Assembly (NCBI RefSeq): GCF_006716815.1
Contig: NZ_VFPS01000001.1
Location: forward strand, 868,001 to 932,000
DNA length: 64,000 nucleotides
Reading direction: 5' to 3'
Origin: Microbacterium lacticum
GTDB taxonomy: Bacteria; Actinomycetota; Actinomycetes; Actinomycetales; Microbacteriaceae
Made by a program: the position numbers and the translations under genes. The notes beneath the pieces are model-generated. The model was not told the DNA's origin. It searched no databases and saw nothing but the letters and a program-made list of their open reading frames with translations. Positions 16,073 to 23,512 of this stretch are shown here, piece after piece (the stretch's first letter is position 1; each line of letters begins with the position of its first letter).

Positions 16073-17629
16073 TCAGGTCGACTCGGCGAACTCCATCAGC
16101 CGACCGCCGCGACGTTCGAACACGGCTCCCCCGGCGACCACTCCGATGATCAGCACGACGAGTCCGATCGCCAGGCCCGCCCACAGCGCCGGCCACGTCT
16201 CGTCGACGTCGACGGCCACGGCGCGCCAGCCCCACCAGAGCGCCGGCACGCTCAGCACCAGCGCCCCGAGCAGTACGACGCCCTGTGAGAGGCCGCCGTG
16301 GGTGCGCTGCGGCTGCTGGAACGGGCTGTCGCCCGGGCGCGAGACGGCGTAGGGCGAGACGACCGACGCGAGGGACGACAGTCCGAGCCCGCTGAGGAAA
16401 AGGCTCGCGCACACGCCCGCCATCGCCGGCAGGATCGCCCACCGGCCGTGCAGCGAGACCGTCAGCGGGACGACGACGGCGAGCGAGGCGAGACCGACCA
16501 GGAGCACGGGCACGAGCCGCCCGATGCGGTCAGATGCCCCGCGCACGGCGCTCGCCACGTGCATCCACAGCGCCGTCGAGTCGTACGCGAGATCGTTGTG
16601 GGCGATCCAGCCGAAGAAGAGGGCCATGAGCGGCGCGGGGATGAGCGCGACGTACGCCGGCGGAACCCCGACGATCAGAAGCGGCACGATGACGACGACC
16701 GCGACGACCGGCACGATCGCGAGGTTGACGATGTAGCGGGGGTCCCGGAGCCAGTAGATGAGGCTCCGCGCCGCGATGCCCCCGGCCGGGGTGCTGGGCG
16801 TCAGGGCGAACCACCCGAGCCCGCCGCGCTCGCGGGCGACGGCGGGGCGTTCGGCGGTCGTCAGCAGCCGGTGCACGAGCCAGACCCAGAGGGCACCGAG
16901 CGCCAGCACGGTGGCGATCGCCACCAGCAGTGGCCCGGTGAACGACCCGCTGAGCGAGGCGGCAGGGATCGCCCACGCCGCGCCGAGCGGCGTGACGGAG
17001 AGGACCTCCACCGCTTCGCGGAGTGCCGAGGGCACCTGGCCGTTCCATTCCAGCGAGACGAAGAACAGCGCCGTGGGGATCACGACGACGAGCACCGCGA
17101 CGAGGAACACGCCCGCGAGCTCCCGCGACCGTCGCCCGGGCAGCACGAGGCCGGCGAAGGCGAGTGCGACCTTCGCGGTGAGCGCGCAGGTCAGCGCGCC
17201 GAGCACGGCGGCGACGATCGTGAGAGCGACGGATGCCCCAAGCCCCACCCACAGGCGGCCGACGGCCACGGCGACGACGATGAGGGCGAGCACCGGCAGG
17301 CTGAGGATGCCGGCGGCGAAAGTCGAACCGGCGACCGAGAGCGGGGAGAGCCCGAACACCGCGAACCGGCGCGGGTCGAGCTGATCGTCGATGCCGCCCA
17401 TGAACGCGGCGGCGAAGACCCCGAGCGTGAGAGCGGAGCCCGCGACGATCGTGACCGCCGCGGCGACGTCGACGCCCGCGGTCTGCAGCCGCAGCGTCCC
17501 GATGACGACCCCGGCGACCACGACGATCAGGGCGAGGAGGGCGAGGAGCACCCGCGTCACGTGGCGCGCATCGCCGCGGAGCGCGCCGAGGAGCAGGTCG
17601 AGCCTCAGTCGGAGAAGGTGTGCAGCCAC
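16073..17629 (-). CDS. ABC-2-like exporter permease
   Basis: 518 residues with about 12 hydrophobic helices spread over the protein, in two halves separated near residue 255-275 by a soluble loop. It has no ATPase motif. The GTG start at 17629 lies 25 bases inside the upstream ATPase gene, so the two are co-translated and form one exporter. Large multi-helix permeases of this type pair with a single ABC ATPase in actinobacteria; the substrate is unknown. Confidence 0.78.
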   Translation of the reverse strand: MAAHLLRLRLDLLLGALRGDARHVTRVLLALLALIVVVAGVVIGTLRLQTAGVDVAAAVTIVAGSALTLGVFAAAFMGGIDDQLDPRRFAVFGLSPLSVAGSTFAAGILSLPVLALIVVAVAVGRLWVGLGASVALTIVAAVLGALTCALTAKVALAFAGLVLPGRRSRELAGVFLVAVLVVVIPTALFFVSLEWNGQVPSALREAVEVLSVTPLGAAWAIPAASLSGSFTGPLLVAIATVLALGALWVWLVHRLLTTAERPAVARERGGLGWFALTPSTPAGGIAARSLIYWLRDPRYIVNLAIVPVVAVVVIVPLLIVGVPPAYVALIPAPLMALFFGWIAHNDLAYDSTALWMHVASAVRGASDRIGRLVPVLLVGLASLAVVVPLTVSLHGRWAILPAMAGVCASLFLSGLGLSSLASVVSPYAVSRPGDSPFQQPQRTHGGLSQGVVLLGALVLSVPALWWGWRAVAVDVDETWPALWAGLAIGLVVLIIGVVAGGAVFERRGGRLMEFAEST

Positions 17630-18972
17630 TCCAGCCCCTCCACGTCGCCGATGCCGCCGGCCAGTTCGATGAAGCGCTGTTCGAGGGTCAGGTCACCGCG
17701 CACCTCGTCGACGGCGCCCTGGGCGAGCACCTGACCCGCGACGATCACGGCGACGCCGCTGCAGACGCGTTCGACGAGCTCCATCCCGTGGCTGGAGAGG
17801 ACGACGGTGCCCCCGTGGTCGACGTACGCCGCGAGGATGTCGAGGATCACGGCCGACGAGACGGGGTCGACCGACTCGAACGGCTCGTCGAGCACGAGCA
17901 CCCGTGGCGAGTGGATCATGGCGCCCGCGAGCATGATCTTCTTCGTCATGCCGGTGGAGTAGTCGGAGACCGAGCGGCCGAGCGCGTCGGTGAGATCGAA
18001 CGCCCGGGCGAGGTCGGCGGTGCGCGATTCGACGACCGACGAGCGCAGTCCGCGCAGCACCCCGTAGTAGTGCAGCAGCTGTCGCCCGGTGAGTCGGTCG
18101 AAGGTGCGCAGGCGATCGGGCAGGATGCCCATCTGTCGCTTCGCCTTCGCGGACGCACCGGCCAGATCGATCCCGGCGACCTCGATCGTCCCCTCGTCGG
18201 GGCGGAGGAGGCCGGCGATCATCGACAGGGTCGTGGTCTTCCCGGCGCCGTTCGGACCGACGATGCCGTAGAACGTGCCGACCGGCACGGTGAGGTCGAT
18301 CCCATCGACGGCGCGCGTCTGACCGAAGCTCTTCGTCACGCCGCGCAGGCGCAGCGCCGCGCCCGCCGCATCGGCATCCGCGTCGATCGTCGCAGCATCG
18401 GCGAGAGCGGCGACGGCCTCGCGCGCGTCGGTGCGCGCAGCGTCGTCCAGAGCATCGTCGTCGTGGGTCTCGTCGAGCGCGTCGTCCAGCACCTCGTGAA
18501 GTTCGAGCTCGGAGAGCAGCGCGGGAAGGGCGTCGTCGGATGCCTCGGGCTCGACTGCGGGCTCGGGCGTGTCTGTCTCGGGCTCGGGCGTCTCCGCATC
18601 GGCCGCCGTGTCGACCTCTTCGACGGCCGGCGTCTCCTCCTCGACCACCGCGAGTTCCTCGACGACCGGCTCCTCCACGGTGGCCGTCTCCGCGAAGCGC
18701 GCCGCGGCGACGGCCGCAGGCACCGCGGGCGGGGGCGGCGGGGGCGCGCCGGGATCGACCGGCGTGGTCGTCTTCCGGGGGGTGCGGCCGGTCTTCTTCG
18801 GAGCGGCCTTCGTGCGCGGCGTGGTGCGGGAGGCGGGTCGCGGCTTCGGCCGAGGCAGCGCCGTCGGCGGCGCTTCCGCCGCGGCATCCGCCGCACTCAA
18901 TCGGGGCAGCGGCGGGGTCGCAGATCCCCGCGCGCCGGCGTCATCGTCGGGCAGCGGCAGGGAGGCGGGCAC
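17605..18972 (-). CDS. ABC transporter ATP-binding protein with long acidic N-terminal extension
   Basis: 455 residues. Residues ~207-455 are a normal exporter-type ATPase: Walker A GPNGAGKTT (lysine ~243), a signature reading DYSTGMTKKIMLAGAM rather than LSGGQ, Walker B VLVLDEPFESVDP and the SSHGMELVERV switch histidine. Residues 1-206 are low complexity: proline/lysine-rich up to ~75 (KPRPASRTTPRTKAAPKK), then strongly acidic (Glu/Asp/Ala/Val) with no fold I recognise. Such an extension is absent from ordinary ATPases of this class. The cognate permease follows with a 25-base overlap. A GTG start with TAGGTT 6 bases upstream supports this N-terminus. Confidence 0.88.
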   Translation of the reverse strand: MPASLPLPDDDAGARGSATPPLPRLSAADAAAEAPPTALPRPKPRPASRTTPRTKAAPKKTGRTPRKTTTPVDPGAPPPPPPAVPAAVAAARFAETATVEEPVVEELAVVEEETPAVEEVDTAADAETPEPETDTPEPAVEPEASDDALPALLSELELHEVLDDALDETHDDDALDDAARTDAREAVAALADAATIDADADAAGAALRLRGVTKSFGQTRAVDGIDLTVPVGTFYGIVGPNGAGKTTTLSMIAGLLRPDEGTIEVAGIDLAGASAKAKRQMGILPDRLRTFDRLTGRQLLHYYGVLRGLRSSVVESRTADLARAFDLTDALGRSVSDYSTGMTKKIMLAGAMIHSPRVLVLDEPFESVDPVSSAVILDILAAYVDHGGTVVLSSHGMELVERVCSGVAVIVAGQVLAQGAVDEVRGDLTLEQRFIELAGGIGDVEGLEWLHTFSD

Positions 18973-18978
18973 CCGTCC

Positions 18979-18984
18979 AACCTA
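18979..18984 (-). promoter_or_regulatory. -10 element (TAGGTT) of the leaderless ABC ATPase gene
   Basis: On the minus strand TAGGTT, six bases, then GTG at 18972. It supports the long N-terminus of the ATPase. Confidence 0.55.
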
Positions 18985-19014
18985 GCAAGCGTGCCCCTCG
19001 GGCGCCGGGGGTAT

Positions 19015-19042
19015 TTCACAGCGTGACGAGGCTCGCTATTGT
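19015..19042 (+). promoter_or_regulatory. possible promoter for the nucleotidyltransferase gene
   Basis: TTCACA (19015-19020) and TATTGT (19037-19042) with a 16-base spacer would start a transcript with a ~120-base leader before the TTG start at 19168. The leader contains CTGTC (19127-19131) and GACAG (19137-19141), an inverted repeat around a 5-base loop, a possible regulatory hairpin. Confidence 0.35.
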
Positions 19043-19167
19043 CACGAAATGGCAACGGACCGGCCACTTCCTGCGCCCTCCCAGGGGGTTTCGCTACCAT
19101 GTTCAGCGGCACGAAGGAGTGTCCAGCTGTCAAACGGACAGTGAACAGATCCTCCAGGAGTACCCCC

Positions 19168-19860
19168 TTGACTCTTCAGACCGTCATTCTCGCGGCCGGC
19201 ATGGGCTCGCGTCTCGGACGCAGCCTGCCCAAGCCGCTCACCGAGCTCAACGACGGGCGCACCATCATGCGTCAGCAGCACGACAACATCCGTGCCGCCT
19301 TCGGCGACGAGGCCCGCATCACCGCGGTCGTCGGATATCGCGCCGAGACCATCATCGACGCCTTCCCGCACGCCGACTACGTGCACAACGAGCGCTACGA
19401 CCAGACGAACACCTCCAAGAGCCTGCTGCGCGCCCTCAAGGCGACCGGGCGCGGCGGTGTGCTCTGGATGAACGGCGACGTCGTCTTCGACCCCCGCGTG
19501 CTCGGCCGCGCGATCGAGTACATCGAGCGCGACCAGTCCTTCGTCACGGTCAACACCGCGAAGGTCAGCGACGAAGAGATCAAGTACACCGTCACCGCCG
19601 AGGGCTACATCAAGGAGCTCTCGAAGACCGTCGTGGGCGGCATCGGCGAGGCCGTCGGCATCAACTACATCTCCAGCCGCGACAAGCGCGCCCTCATCGC
19701 GCAGCTCGGGCGTGTCGATGACCAGGACTACTTCGAGCGCGGTCTCGAACTGGCCATCGCCGAGAACGGCCTGCTGCTCGAGCCGCTCGACATCTCCGAC
19801 CTGTACGCCGTCGAGATCGACTTCGCCGAAGACCTCGAGCGCGCCAACCAGTTCATCTGA
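19168..19860 (+). CDS. sugar or phosphocholine nucleotidyltransferase
   Basis: 230 residues. A single Rossmann-like NTP-transferase domain activates a sugar phosphate or alcohol phosphate by joining it to a nucleotide. The signature VILAAGMGSRLGRSLPKPL (G-x-G-x-R-x-PKP) is at residues 5-23, LWMNGDVVFDP carries the metal-binding aspartate, and VEIDFAEDLERA is the C-terminal acidic motif. Compact size and layout fit LicC-like phosphocholine cytidylyltransferases more than hexose enzymes with extra domains; the substrate remains open. TTG 19168 is selected because AGGAG (19156-19160) is 7 bases upstream; an earlier ATG adds non-homologous sequence. Confidence 0.8.
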   Translation: MTLQTVILAAGMGSRLGRSLPKPLTELNDGRTIMRQQHDNIRAAFGDEARITAVVGYRAETIIDAFPHADYVHNERYDQTNTSKSLLRALKATGRGGVLWMNGDVVFDPRVLGRAIEYIERDQSFVTVNTAKVSDEEIKYTVTAEGYIKELSKTVVGGIGEAVGINYISSRDKRALIAQLGRVDDQDYFERGLELAIAENGLLLEPLDISDLYAVEIDFAEDLERANQFI

Positions 19861-19873
19861 GCCCAGGTGCATC

Positions 19874-19915
19874 TGAGCGCCGCCGCTGGCCGTCACGACG
19901 CACAGCGGCCGCTCA
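19874..19915 (+). terminator. probable terminator hairpin after the nucleotidyltransferase gene
   Basis: TGAGCG...CCGCTG and CAGCGG...CGCTCA form a GC-rich imperfect stem over ~42 bases between the two genes. There is no clear T-tract, so strength is uncertain. Confidence 0.4.
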
Positions 19916-19942
19916 GGGGGCATCCATAGGATCGGCGGCGTC

Positions 19943-20992
19943 ATGGCAAAGGTCCACCGCATCCACTCGATGACCGACGACGCGCCCTGGGCGGGCGGTC
20001 TGCCGCCGCAGGGTTCGCCCGAGCATCCGCGTACGATCCAGGCGCTCGACGGCGTGCTGCGTGTGCAGCGGCCGGCGGTCGTGGCGCACCTGCGCAGCAT
20101 CCGGCTTCGCCACCCCGACGCCTCGACGGCGGAGATCGTGCGGATGCTCGAGCGCCGCTACCTCGCCGCCGTCACCACCGGGGGCGCCGCCGTGGGCGCG
20201 ACCGCCGTGGTGCCGGGGATCGGCACGGGCGTCACGCTCGCGCTGTCGGGCGTCGAGACGGTCGTCTTCTTGGATGCCACGGCACTGTTCGCGCAGTCGC
20301 TGGCCGAGCTCCACGGCATTCCGGTCGAAGACCCCGACCGTGCGCGCGCGCTCGTGCTCACCCTGATGCTCGGCCAGGAGGGCGTCGACCTCGTGGCCCA
20401 GCTCACCCGACAGGCCACCGGCCGCGGCGGCACGCGCACCGCCTACTGGGGAGAGCTCGTCACCAAGTCGCTCCCCCGCGCCGCGATGGGACCGCTCGTC
20501 GACCGCCTGAAGAGCGCGTTCATCCACCAGTTCGCCGCGAAGGGCAGCGCGTCGGTGATCGGCAAGGCGCTGCCGTTCGGCATCGGCGCCGCCGTGGGCG
20601 GCGCGGGCAATCACCTACTCGGACGGCGCGTCATCGTCGGCTCCCGACGCGCGTTCGGGGTTCCGCCGCAGGAGTATCCGGCCGACCTCGAGCCGCGCCC
20701 CGGAGCGTCGCGGTTGGAGGCCTCCGCGATAGGCACCGCCCGCCGCGCCGGCACGGCGATCGGTACGGGCAGCCGCCGCATGGCGGGAGCCGTCGGGTCG
20801 GCGGTGGGGTCGACGCTGAACGGAGCGGCCGGGGCCGTCGCGGCTGCGAACCCTGCGCGACGCCGCCGCTCTCGCGACGAGGTCGTCGAGAACGTCGAGA
20901 ACGTCGAGAACGTCGAGGATGTCGAGAACGTCGAGAACGTCGAGGATGTCGAGGGCGACGCTTCGGCGGAGGGCGACGACCCGCGGGACTGA
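19943..20992 (+). CDS. unknown protein with central hydrophobic segment and repetitive acidic tail
   Basis: 349 residues. Residues ~75-115 are glycine/alanine-rich and hydrophobic (AAVTTGGAAVGATAVVPGIGTG...) and may enter the membrane; a second such stretch lies at ~205-225. The C-terminal third is low complexity: glycine/serine/arginine, then a run of VEN/VED triplets encoded by a 9-bp tandem repeat. Related proteins in Microbacteriaceae are annotated only as hypothetical as far as I know. TAGGAT lies 10 bases before the ATG, so the leader is very short; ATG 19970 is an alternative start. Confidence 0.75.
   Translation: MAKVHRIHSMTDDAPWAGGLPPQGSPEHPRTIQALDGVLRVQRPAVVAHLRSIRLRHPDASTAEIVRMLERRYLAAVTTGGAAVGATAVVPGIGTGVTLALSGVETVVFLDATALFAQSLAELHGIPVEDPDRARALVLTLMLGQEGVDLVAQLTRQATGRGGTRTAYWGELVTKSLPRAAMGPLVDRLKSAFIHQFAAKGSASVIGKALPFGIGAAVGGAGNHLLGRRVIVGSRRAFGVPPQEYPADLEPRPGASRLEASAIGTARRAGTAIGTGSRRMAGAVGSAVGSTLNGAAGAVAAANPARRRRSRDEVVENVENVENVEDVENVENVEDVEGDASAEGDDPRD
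20885..20956 (+). repeat. 9-bp tandem repeat, eight units, in the 3' end of a gene
   Basis: Eight copies of GTCGAGNNN run head to tail; the last three bases are AAC in five copies, GAT in two and GGC in the last, in the order AAC x3, GAT, AAC x2, GAT, GGC. They encode Val-Glu-Asn/Asp triplets. Nine-base units keep the frame when copies are gained or lost. Confidence 0.9.
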
Positions 20993-21091
20993 ACCGCCGT
21001 CGCCTCCTCCCCATCCGGGCCCGCGCACGAGTTCTCCACAGAACCGGTCTCGGGCGGGTCATCGTGTCGCCGGAGCGTCGGTGCCCGCCTC

Positions 21092-21097
21092 TAGCGT
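21092..21097 (+). promoter_or_regulatory. -10 element (TAGCGT) of a small leaderless gene
   Basis: TAGCGT ends 7 bases before the ATG at 21105. Confidence 0.5.
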
Positions 21098-21104
21098 CAC
21101 CGGC

Positions 21105-21389
21105 ATGCTGCGCAGCCTCGACCCGTCCCGCTCCCGGCCCTACCGCGCGCCGTGGACGGTCGACCACCGCGACGACCGGCACACGCTCGTCCGCAACGAC
21201 GGGCACGAGCCCGCCGATTTCGTGCGCGCCTTCCTTGTCGACGGCAGCGGCGCGCATTGGGGTCAGGTGCTCCCCGGCGAAGAGGTGGTCGTGTGTCTCA
21301 CGGGGGTGCGCGGTCAGAGCTCGCGCGTGATGCTCGCCTGGTATCGCTGGCGCACCGACGATGAGTACTGCTGGGCGTTCGTCCCGTGA
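21105..21389 (+). CDS. small protein of unknown function
   Basis: 94 residues (MLRSLDPSRSRPYRAPWTV...). Soluble, with several tryptophans and the segment GEEVVVCLTGVRGQSSRVML followed by AWYRWRTDDEYCWAFVP, suggesting a small beta-rich fold. I do not recognise a family. ATG 21105 is selected over longer in-frame starts because those run back through the preceding gene and because TAGCGT lies 7 bases upstream. Confidence 0.65.
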   Translation: MLRSLDPSRSRPYRAPWTVDHRDDRHTLVRNDGHEPADFVRAFLVDGSGAHWGQVLPGEEVVVCLTGVRGQSSRVMLAWYRWRTDDEYCWAFVP

Positions 21390-21430
21390 GCGCGCCGGCA
21401 CCGCCTGAGCCTTCGCGGAGGTGGGAGGCG

Positions 21431-21436
21431 CACAAT
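21431..21436 (+). promoter_or_regulatory. possible -10 element (CACAAT) of a small leaderless gene
   Basis: CACAAT ends 6 bases before the ATG at 21443, the same geometry as the TANNNT elements elsewhere. Confidence 0.4.
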
Positions 21437-21442
21437 GGGATC

Positions 21443-21700
21443 ATGGGAATCTTCCAGAGCCGACCCGAGGAGCCGACCGAGTGGGCGGGTCTTCCCGCCG
21501 ACCCCTGGGAGCCGCGCGTTCCCGGTGAGCTGCTCGGCGATGCGTCGACCGACCCCGCCGCCGTCGGCGACGTCGCGGCCCTCGGCGTTCCCGGCGTGAC
21601 GGGGATCGTCATCTCGGTGCCGATCATGGCAGAGCCCGAGGCGGCGGATGCGGGAGCGGCGGAGCCCGGCGAGGCGAGTGGCGACAGCGTCGACGGCTAG
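21443..21700 (+). CDS. small acidic protein of unknown function
   Basis: 85 residues, start MGIFQSRPEEPTEWAGLPAD. Acidic and proline-rich at first, then a short hydrophobic stretch GVPGVTGIVISVPIMA and an alanine/glutamate tail. No cysteines or known motif. I believe similar proteins occur in Microbacteriaceae, without assigned function. The in-frame start at 21386 overlaps the previous gene's end; ATG 21443 better fits the leaderless pattern. Confidence 0.6.
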   Translation: MGIFQSRPEEPTEWAGLPADPWEPRVPGELLGDASTDPAAVGDVAALGVPGVTGIVISVPIMAEPEAADAGAAEPGEASGDSVDG

Positions 21701-21748
21701 CGTCCGCGGCGCGGCACAGCAGTTCGGGTCCGCGGTGAGGCTCGACGG

Positions 21749-21970
21749 GTGGCCGCGCTCCTCATCACGCTTCTCCTGCTCAACGCCGTCTTCAACCTCG
21801 TCACCTGGCCGCGGTTCTACGGCCGCGTCGCAAAGGACCCGCGCGCGCACGATGCGTCCGGCCGCTCCACGCGCTTTCTCATCGTGCATGCCGTGCTGAT
21901 CGGCATCGCGCTCCTGCTCGCCGCGGCCTCGGCGATCGCCGCGATCGTCGCGATCGTCGTCGGGGTCTGA
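21749..21970 (+). CDS. SCO4848-type small membrane protein
   Basis: 73 residues with two membrane helices (LLITLLLLNAVFNLVTWPRFY at the start and the C-terminal half from FLIVHAVLIGIALLL onward), joined by a short charged loop KDPRAHDASGRSTR. Size and pattern match the SCO4848 family conserved in actinobacteria, whose function is unknown. GTG 21749 is the start. It may be transcribed with the gene before it. Confidence 0.75.
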   Translation: MAALLITLLLLNAVFNLVTWPRFYGRVAKDPRAHDASGRSTRFLIVHAVLIGIALLLAAASAIAAIVAIVVGV

Positions 21971-22044
21971 TCCGCGACCTGACCGACCGCGCAAGCGTCG
22001 CCGGGTGCGCCCGCGCGTCCGCACGCGCGCACCGCGCGACGCAC

Positions 22045-22050
22045 TACCGT
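22045..22050 (+). promoter_or_regulatory. -10 element (TACCGT) of leaderless maltokinase gene
   Basis: TACCGT ends 7 bases before the ATG at 22058. Confidence 0.5.
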
Positions 22051-22057
22051 GGGACGC

Positions 22058-23455
22058 ATGCACGGCACCCTCGCGCTCCTCACGGCCTGGCTGGCCCGCC
22101 AACGCTGGTTCGCCGGCACCGCCGCCTGTCCCCGGCTTCGGGTGCTCGCCGACCGCGAACTCGCCACGGATGACCCGGCGGTGCGTGTCCGGCTGCTCGT
22201 GCTCGTCGACGAGGCGCCGGAGCCTCGTGTCGTCTACCAAGTGCCCCTCGTCGAGCGGGCGACGGCCGGCGACGCCGCCGCCGGCGAAGGTTTCATCGGG
22301 CTGCGGGAGGACGGTGTGGCGCTCATCGACGGACCGCACGACCCGGCTTTCACCGCGGCGCTGCTGAGTCTCGTCGCGCCCGCGGCACCGCCCTCGACCG
22401 CCGAGGTGCTCCGCGGCGAGCAGTCGAACACGTCGATCATCTTCCGCGCCGTCGATCCCGCCGCCGCCCCCGACCGCACGCCCGTCATCTGCAAGGTGTT
22501 CCGGGTGCTGCACCCCGGGCTGAACCCCGACATCGAGCTGCAGAGCGCGCTCTCCGCCGCGGGCTCGCCGCACGTGCCCCGCGTCGTCGGACGGCTCGAC
22601 GGTTCGTGGCGCGACCCCGATTTCGCCGCGGAGCAGGCGGACGCACCGAACACCCTGGACGCCCCGGATGCCGCCCTGCACGGGTCGCTCGCCTTCGCGC
22701 AGGAGTTCTACCCGGGTGTCGAGGACGCCTGGCGCGTGGCCCTCCGCGCCGCGCGCGGCGGCGTCGACTTCGCCGACGCGGCGGATGCCCTGGGGCGCGC
22801 CACGGCCGACGTGCACCTCGACCTCGCCCGGCTCTTCCCGCACCCCGAGGCCACACCCGATCAGCGCGCGACGCTCGTCGCCGCCTGGCATCGCCGCCTG
22901 CGGATCGCCCTCGCCGAGGTTCCGCAGCTCGCGCCCTGGGCCGATGACATCCGCCACCGCTACACGGCAGCGGAGGCGGCGCCGTGGCCGCGCCTGCAGC
23001 GCGTGCACGGCGACTACCACCTCGGTCAGGTGCTGCAGGTGCCCGGCCGGGGCTGGGTGCTCCTCGACTTCGAGGGCGAGCCGATGCGCCCGATGGGCGA
23101 GCGCAGCGCGCCCGACCTCGCCCTCCGCGACGTCGCGGGGATGCTCCGCTCATTCGACTACGTCGAAGGATCCCTCACCCTCGCGCGCAGCCAGACCACC
23201 GGTCTCGACGCCGACGCGCGCGGGCTCGACGCGCAAGAGGACGCCGACGACGATCGTGCCCGAGCCTGGGCGGTCTCCGCACGCACCGCGTTCCTCGCCG
23301 GCTACCGCGCCGGCTCCGGTGCGTCGCCGGAAGGCGCACTGCTCGACGCCCTCGAACTCGACAAGGCCGTGTACGAGGCGATCTACGAGGCGCGCCACCG
23401 TCCAGCGTGGCTCCCGATTCCGCTCGCGGCTGTCGCCCGTCTCGCCACCCGCTGA
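22058..23455 (+). CDS. mak: maltokinase
   Basis: 465 residues. Phosphorylates maltose to maltose 1-phosphate with ATP, the donor for GlgE-type alpha-glucan synthesis from trehalose. It has the N-terminal cap of actinobacterial maltokinases (LLTAWLARQRWFAG), the catalytic loop HGDYHLGQVL (residues ~321-330), and the metal-binding LLDFEGEPMRP. C-terminal helices end in PIPLAAVARLA. The usual partner genes treS, glgE and glgB are not in the window, so this is an isolated copy or the pathway is split. ATG 22058 rather than GTG 22049 is chosen from the -10 position. Confidence 0.85.
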   Translation: MHGTLALLTAWLARQRWFAGTAACPRLRVLADRELATDDPAVRVRLLVLVDEAPEPRVVYQVPLVERATAGDAAAGEGFIGLREDGVALIDGPHDPAFTAALLSLVAPAAPPSTAEVLRGEQSNTSIIFRAVDPAAAPDRTPVICKVFRVLHPGLNPDIELQSALSAAGSPHVPRVVGRLDGSWRDPDFAAEQADAPNTLDAPDAALHGSLAFAQEFYPGVEDAWRVALRAARGGVDFADAADALGRATADVHLDLARLFPHPEATPDQRATLVAAWHRRLRIALAEVPQLAPWADDIRHRYTAAEAAPWPRLQRVHGDYHLGQVLQVPGRGWVLLDFEGEPMRPMGERSAPDLALRDVAGMLRSFDYVEGSLTLARSQTTGLDADARGLDAQEDADDDRARAWAVSARTAFLAGYRAGSGASPEGALLDALELDKAVYEAIYEARHRPAWLPIPLAAVARLATR

Positions 23456-23512
23456 GACGGTTCGACAGGCCGACGAGCGGGCCCGGCAGGCGAGAAGCGC
23501 CCGCCCGACGAT

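Noticed and set aside
20885..20956. Possible CRISPR array or intergenic repeat
   Set aside because: Units are 9 bases without spacers and lie within a coding frame, so it is a microsatellite-like coding repeat.
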